Source of the DNA: Flavobacteriaceae bacterium
GTDB taxonomy: Bacteria; Bacteroidota; Bacteroidia; Flavobacteriales; Flavobacteriaceae
Assembly (NCBI GenBank): GCA_016649715.1
Contig: JAENXC010000001.1
Span: 1 to 64,000 of the forward strand
DNA length: 64,000 nt
Direction: 5' to 3'
Shown here: positions 60,784-64,000 of the stretch, one piece after another
How positions within the stretch are numbered: the stretch's first letter is position 1
Layout of the letters: every line of letters begins with the position of its first letter
Translations under genes and position numbers: made by a program
Notes under the pieces: generated by a model
Database searches by the model: none
Seen by the model: only the letters and a program-made list of their open reading frames with translations
Told to the model about the DNA's origin: nothing

Positions 60784-61668
60784 ATGAAAATAGGTATCTA
60801 CGGCCAGTTTTATCACGAGAATTCTGAAATCTATGTTCAGATGTTGCTGGATGCACTTCAGAAAAAAGAGGCCGAAGTGCTTATTGAAAAAGATTTTCTA
60901 GAAATCATAAACCGAAATCAAGAGATCACAAAAAACTTTTCTGGTTTTTCCACTTTTACGGAATTGGACGAGAGCTTCGACCTCTTTTTCAGTATTGGCG
61001 GCGACGGAACAATCTTGAAAGCGGTAACTTTCGTGGCCGATTTGGGCATCCCCATTGTTGGGATAAATACAGGAAGGCTCGGTTTTTTGGCCACCATCCA
61101 AAAAGAAGAAATGACGGAAAGCCTGAACCAAATTCTGGAGGGCGAATATTCCATTTCCGAACGAACACTGCTCACGGTTGAAACTTTTCCAAAGAGCGAA
61201 GAAATACAACCGCTCAATTTTGCCTTGAACGAAGTGGCCGTAAACAGGCGGAACACCACTTCCATGATAAAAGTGGAAACTTATGTGAACGACAAATATC
61301 TGACCTCTTATTGGTCCGACGGACTAATTGTGGCAACGCCCACGGGCTCCACGGGCTATTCCCTAAGTTGCGGCGGACCGGTGATAGACCCAAGTGCAAA
61401 CAACATTGTTCTTACCCCAATAGCGCCGCACAACCTGAATGCACGGCCTTTGGTAATTCCAGATTCCAGCATTATCACACTGAAAGTTTCGGGACGTGAA
61501 AACAGCTTTTTGGTTTCTATGGATTCGCGGATTGCTACTTTGGAAAATGAAACCAGCATCATTATTAAAAAAGCATCTTTTACCATTAAACTTCTTCAGC
61601 TTAATGATGACAGTTTTATAAAAACTCTCCGCAAAAAGCTTTTGTGGGGAGAGGATAAGCGGAATTGA
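60784..61668 (+). CDS. nadK: NAD kinase
   Basis: The protein has 294 residues. The family motifs are SIGGDGTILKA (about 74-84), NTGRLGFLA, NEVAVNRRNTTSM and the Gly-rich DGLIVATPTGSTGYSLSCGGP. It phosphorylates NAD to NADP. It is followed by a short repeat and then the DUF6089-uppS-bamA group, the usual Bacteroidota order. Confidence 0.96.
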   Translation: MKIGIYGQFYHENSEIYVQMLLDALQKKEAEVLIEKDFLEIINRNQEITKNFSGFSTFTELDESFDLFFSIGGDGTILKAVTFVADLGIPIVGINTGRLGFLATIQKEEMTESLNQILEGEYSISERTLLTVETFPKSEEIQPLNFALNEVAVNRRNTTSMIKVETYVNDKYLTSYWSDGLIVATPTGSTGYSLSCGGPVIDPSANNIVLTPIAPHNLNARPLVIPDSSIITLKVSGRENSFLVSMDSRIATLENETSIIIKKASFTIKLLQLNDDSFIKTLRKKLLWGEDKRN

Positions 61669-61670
61669 AG

Positions 61671-61722
61671 TCCCCTGGCCCCTGCCTACGTGCCACTTCG
61701 GCAGGCAAGCCCAATGGGGGAA
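61671..61722. repeat. Palindromic repeat between nadK and the DUF6089 gene
   Basis: TCCCC...GGGGGA outer arms enclose GCCTGCC...GGCAGGC. It is GC-rich against an AT-rich background and resembles the unit inside topA. A terminator role for nadK is possible. Confidence 0.6.
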
Positions 61723-61863
61723 TCATACTCAAGGGTTTCGCATTTGTTCAATGGCGTTTAAAACATTCGGGATAACCGCAAGCGATAAACAATAAAATCC
61801 ATCAAAATTTGTTAATCAACTGAGACAAATTGGCTCCCAGTAATGTCAAGCCAGGAATATTGT

Positions 61864-61871
61864 TATATTTG
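61864..61871 (+). promoter_or_regulatory. -7 promoter element of the DUF6089 gene
   Basis: TATATTTG, 16 bases before the ATG; no TTG at the right distance was found. Confidence 0.45.
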
Positions 61872-61887
61872 CAAACTTTAAAACTTT

Positions 61888-62580
61888 ATGAAGTTATTTA
61901 CGACTGTATTTTTAATACTCTCCACAACACTTTTGGCACATTCCCAAACTTACGAAATAGGCGGAATGATTGGTGGCGCCAATTATATTGGCGATGTTGG
62001 AAGGACCAACTACATAAACCCAAACAGTTTGGCTGTGGGCGGTATTTTTAAATGGAACCGAAGCACAAGGCATGCATTCCGAGGGTCCATAATGGTGGCA
62101 AAAATAAAGGGCGATGATGCCAAAAGCTCCAATAGTCGTAGAAATCAACGTGGCTATTCCTTCGAAAATACCGTAAAAGAACTATCAATCGGACTGGAAT
62201 ACACCTTTTGGGAGTTTAACGTCCATTCCCAAAAAGCAATTTCCACTCCTTATTTATATACGGGGCTCACAGGTTTCAGCTATACAGCGCTGCGAAAAAC
62301 CCCTACGGGCCGAATCGTGAAGTATGACAATGCAATGAGCATGGCAATACCAATGGTTGTGGGCTACAAGGCGAACATAAGCCAAAACGCCATGGTAGGT
62401 TTTGAAATTGGGGCCCGCTACACGTTTACCGATGACCTTGACGGAAGCAACCCCGTAAAAGGATTGGCTGGTGATGAAAGCCTGAAATTTGGAAATACAA
62501 ACAGTGATGATTGGTACGTTTTTACTGGGATAACTGTTACTTTTGCCTTCGGAAGAAAGCCTTGTTATTGCAACTTTTAA
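61888..62580 (+). CDS. DUF6089 outer-membrane beta-barrel protein
   Basis: The protein has 230 residues with a signal peptide (FTTVFLILSTTLLAHSQ). The mature start is YEIGGMIGGANYIGDVG, typical of DUF6089. Eight or so amphipathic strands follow, ending in GITVTFAFGRKPCYCNF. It is a small barrel of unknown function, conserved just before uppS in this phylum. It has a likely promoter and is separated from uppS by only seven bases. Confidence 0.9.
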   Translation: MKLFTTVFLILSTTLLAHSQTYEIGGMIGGANYIGDVGRTNYINPNSLAVGGIFKWNRSTRHAFRGSIMVAKIKGDDAKSSNSRRNQRGYSFENTVKELSIGLEYTFWEFNVHSQKAISTPYLYTGLTGFSYTALRKTPTGRIVKYDNAMSMAIPMVVGYKANISQNAMVGFEIGARYTFTDDLDGSNPVKGLAGDESLKFGNTNSDDWYVFTGITVTFAFGRKPCYCNF

Positions 62581-62587
62581 AAAGTAG

Positions 62588-63331
62588 ATGGACCAAAAAG
62601 ACAAAATAGATAAAAACAAACTACCCCAGCACCTTGCCATCATTATGGACGGCAACGGCCGCTGGGCAAAGCAGAAAGGTCTGTTCCGGTCTATTGGCCA
62701 CGAAAATGGCACCAAGGCCGTTCGCGAAATTGTGGAAGGAAGCGCAGAAATCGGGATTCCTTTTTTAACACTTTACGCTTTTTCAACCGAAAACTGGAAC
62801 CGCCCCAAAATGGAGGTGGAACTGCTGATGAAACTATTGGTTTCTTCCTTAAAAAAAGAAATAAAGACGTTAAATGACAACGATATAAAACTAAACGCCA
62901 TCGGCAATCTGGACGCCTTACCCAAAAAAGCGCACCAAGAATTGCTGGACGTTATAGCTAAAACAAAGGACCACAAGAGGATGACCCTAACCCTTGCCCT
63001 TAGTTATGGTTCTAGGGAAGAAATCACAAAAACAATAAAAGAGATTAGTCTTAAAGTTAAAAATAACCTAATTTCGCCGCGCGATATTGATGAAACGGTA
63101 ATAAATAATCATCTTTACACGCGAAATTTACCAGATGTAGATTTATTGATACGCACTAGTGGCGAACAGCGCATCAGTAATTTCCTGCTTTGGCAAATAG
63201 CGTATGCCGAGCTGTATTTTACGGAAACACTTTGGCCGGATTACACTAAAAACCATCTTGTTGAAGCAATATTAAATTATCAAAACAGAGAAAGAAGATT
63301 TGGAAAAACCAGTGAACAACTTAATCAATAG
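62588..63331 (+). CDS. uppS: Isoprenyl transferase (undecaprenyl diphosphate synthase)
   Basis: The protein has 247 residues. Key motifs are IIMDGNGRWAKQKG (catalytic Asp), YAFSTENWNRPK, and LLIRTSGEQRISNFLLWQIAYAELYF. It makes the C55 carrier lipid for wall and O-antigen synthesis. It is translated with its DUF6089 neighbour upstream, and its 3' end overlaps the proposed bamA start by 20 bases. Confidence 0.96.
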   Translation: MDQKDKIDKNKLPQHLAIIMDGNGRWAKQKGLFRSIGHENGTKAVREIVEGSAEIGIPFLTLYAFSTENWNRPKMEVELLMKLLVSSLKKEIKTLNDNDIKLNAIGNLDALPKKAHQELLDVIAKTKDHKRMTLTLALSYGSREEITKTIKEISLKVKNNLISPRDIDETVINNHLYTRNLPDVDLLIRTSGEQRISNFLLWQIAYAELYFTETLWPDYTKNHLVEAILNYQNRERRFGKTSEQLNQ

Positions 63332-64000
63332 TTCCCTATTGCACACATACAGAAAATCTTATTGTATTTTATTATTTACAATACTTTCCGTTTTTACCCT
63401 ACAAGCGCAGCAAAAAGAACTTGACAGCGGTAAAAAATACACCATAAACAATATTACGGTTTCTGGAGCGCAGAGCTTTAACGAGCAGACCGTAATTGCC
63501 TTTACAGGCCTTAAAAAAGGGGACCGTATCTATATTCCCGGTGAAAAACTGAGCCAAGTCACCAAAAAACTTTGGGAGCAAAACCTGTTTAGCGACATTG
63601 CTTTTTATGTTACCAATATAGAAGGTGATGAAGTAGATTTGGAACTCTACATTGTGGAATTGCCCAAAATGCACGAAGTGACCATTACTGGTAAAGGAAT
63701 CCGCAAAGCCAAGAAAAAGGAAATCATCAAGGACAACGACCTTAAGCCCGGTGCGAAAATCACAAAAAACCTTGTTACCACAACAAAAAACTACATCACC
63801 AATAAATACAAAAAGGACGGTTTTTACAATACCGATGTAACCATCAGCACTACACCTTTCTTAGATTCTACGGGTGTTGAAATCTCAAAAAACTTGACCA
63901 TTGCGGTGGATAAGGGAAAACGTGTTAAGGTGAAAAAAATAAACTTTAACGGGAACGAACAGTTTACAAATGGCAAACTGCGCCGTTCCATGAAAAAAAC
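63312..64000 (+). CDS. bamA: Outer-membrane protein assembly factor BamA (5' part)
   Basis: 229 codons are present and the frame runs off the window. A GTG at 63312 opens a signal sequence (YCILLFTILSVFTLQAQQ). No ATG serves, so the GTG start is inferred. POTRA-type repeats follow: YTINNITVSGAQSFNEQTVIAFTGL (about 47-71) and MHEVTITGKGIRKAKKKEI, then RVKVKKINFNGNEQF. BamA inserts beta-barrels into the outer membrane. It overlaps the end of uppS in another frame and is probably in its operon. Confidence 0.9.
   Translation, partial: MNNLINSSLLHTYRKSYCILLFTILSVFTLQAQQKELDSGKKYTINNITVSGAQSFNEQTVIAFTGLKKGDRIYIPGEKLSQVTKKLWEQNLFSDIAFYVTNIEGDEVDLELYIVELPKMHEVTITGKGIRKAKKKEIIKDNDLKPGAKITKNLVTTTKNYITNKYKKDGFYNTDVTISTTPFLDSTGVEISKNLTIAVDKGKRVKVKKINFNGNEQFTNGKLRRSMKK

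Overview
The window looks like a chromosomal segment of a gliding-type member of the Flavobacteriaceae (Bacteroidota). The grounds are a complete gldK-gldL-gldM-gldN cluster (type IX secretion and gliding motor), start sites without Shine-Dalgarno sequences, promoters of the Bacteroidota type (TTG/TTTG, about 19-22 bases, TAnnTTTG), many short lipoproteins, and family-typical genes (DUF5686, DUF6089, GH3-like, LptE-like, GNAT-nitrilase fusion). The genus cannot be fixed from the sequence; Aequorivita-like is a guess. Almost all of the window is ordinary conserved chromosome, with two tRNA genes (Leu-UAG, initiator Met) and no rRNA, CRISPR array, insertion sequence or prophage.

Layout. 1-5 kb: start of a small unknown protein with an 11-bp periodic repeat array upstream, a DUF5686 outer-membrane protein, a four-helix-bundle gene flanked by inverted intergenic repeats, and pdhB. 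4.5-7.1 kb is the most accessory-looking part: a 0.9-kb gene-free stretch with repeats, then an Xre regulator with twin palindromic operators, an ImmA/IrrE-like protein and a DUF4468 protein. 7.2-16 kb: tRNA-Leu, a putative Fe(II)/2-oxoglutarate hydroxylase coupled to an HEAGH protein, an M20 dipeptidase, a lipoprotein, PhnA, an M1 peptidase, tRNA-fMet and an AsmA-like protein. 16-28 kb: an ABC-F ATPase, DUF983, an FAD oxidoreductase, gldNMLK, an arginase-fold protein that has lost metal ligands, and topA. 28.5-36.3 kb: miaB, a lipoprotein, a sigma-54 activator, lptE, a TPR-like protein, secG, groES and groEL, with a sigma-54-like site before groES. 36.4-42.9 kb: an M28 peptidase with PDZ, a TolB-like propeller lipoprotein, a GT-C glycosyltransferase, a GNAT-nitrilase fusion and an Xre-RES toxin-antitoxin pair. 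43-46.3 kb: a polyamine operon (arginine decarboxylase, agmatinase, deoxyhypusine-synthase-like). 46.6-55.4 kb: an RluB-like protein, a folK-deoxynucleoside kinase fusion, DUF2797, a GH3-like protein, clpX, clpP, tig and a holin-like membrane protein. 55.5-64 kb: an SGNH hydrolase, a FadL-type porin, an alpha/beta hydrolase, pdxJ, a CBS protein, nadK, DUF6089, uppS and the 5' part of bamA.

No wholly new multi-gene system stands out. The points most worth a second look are the arginase-fold pseudoenzyme beside the gld cluster, palindromic repeat units translated inside three genes, the twin-operator Xre/ImmA-like pair with an altered zinc motif, the 11-bp array at the left end, the possible sigma-54 control of groESL, an RluB-like protein without its catalytic aspartate, and a probable ATT start codon for folK-dNK.
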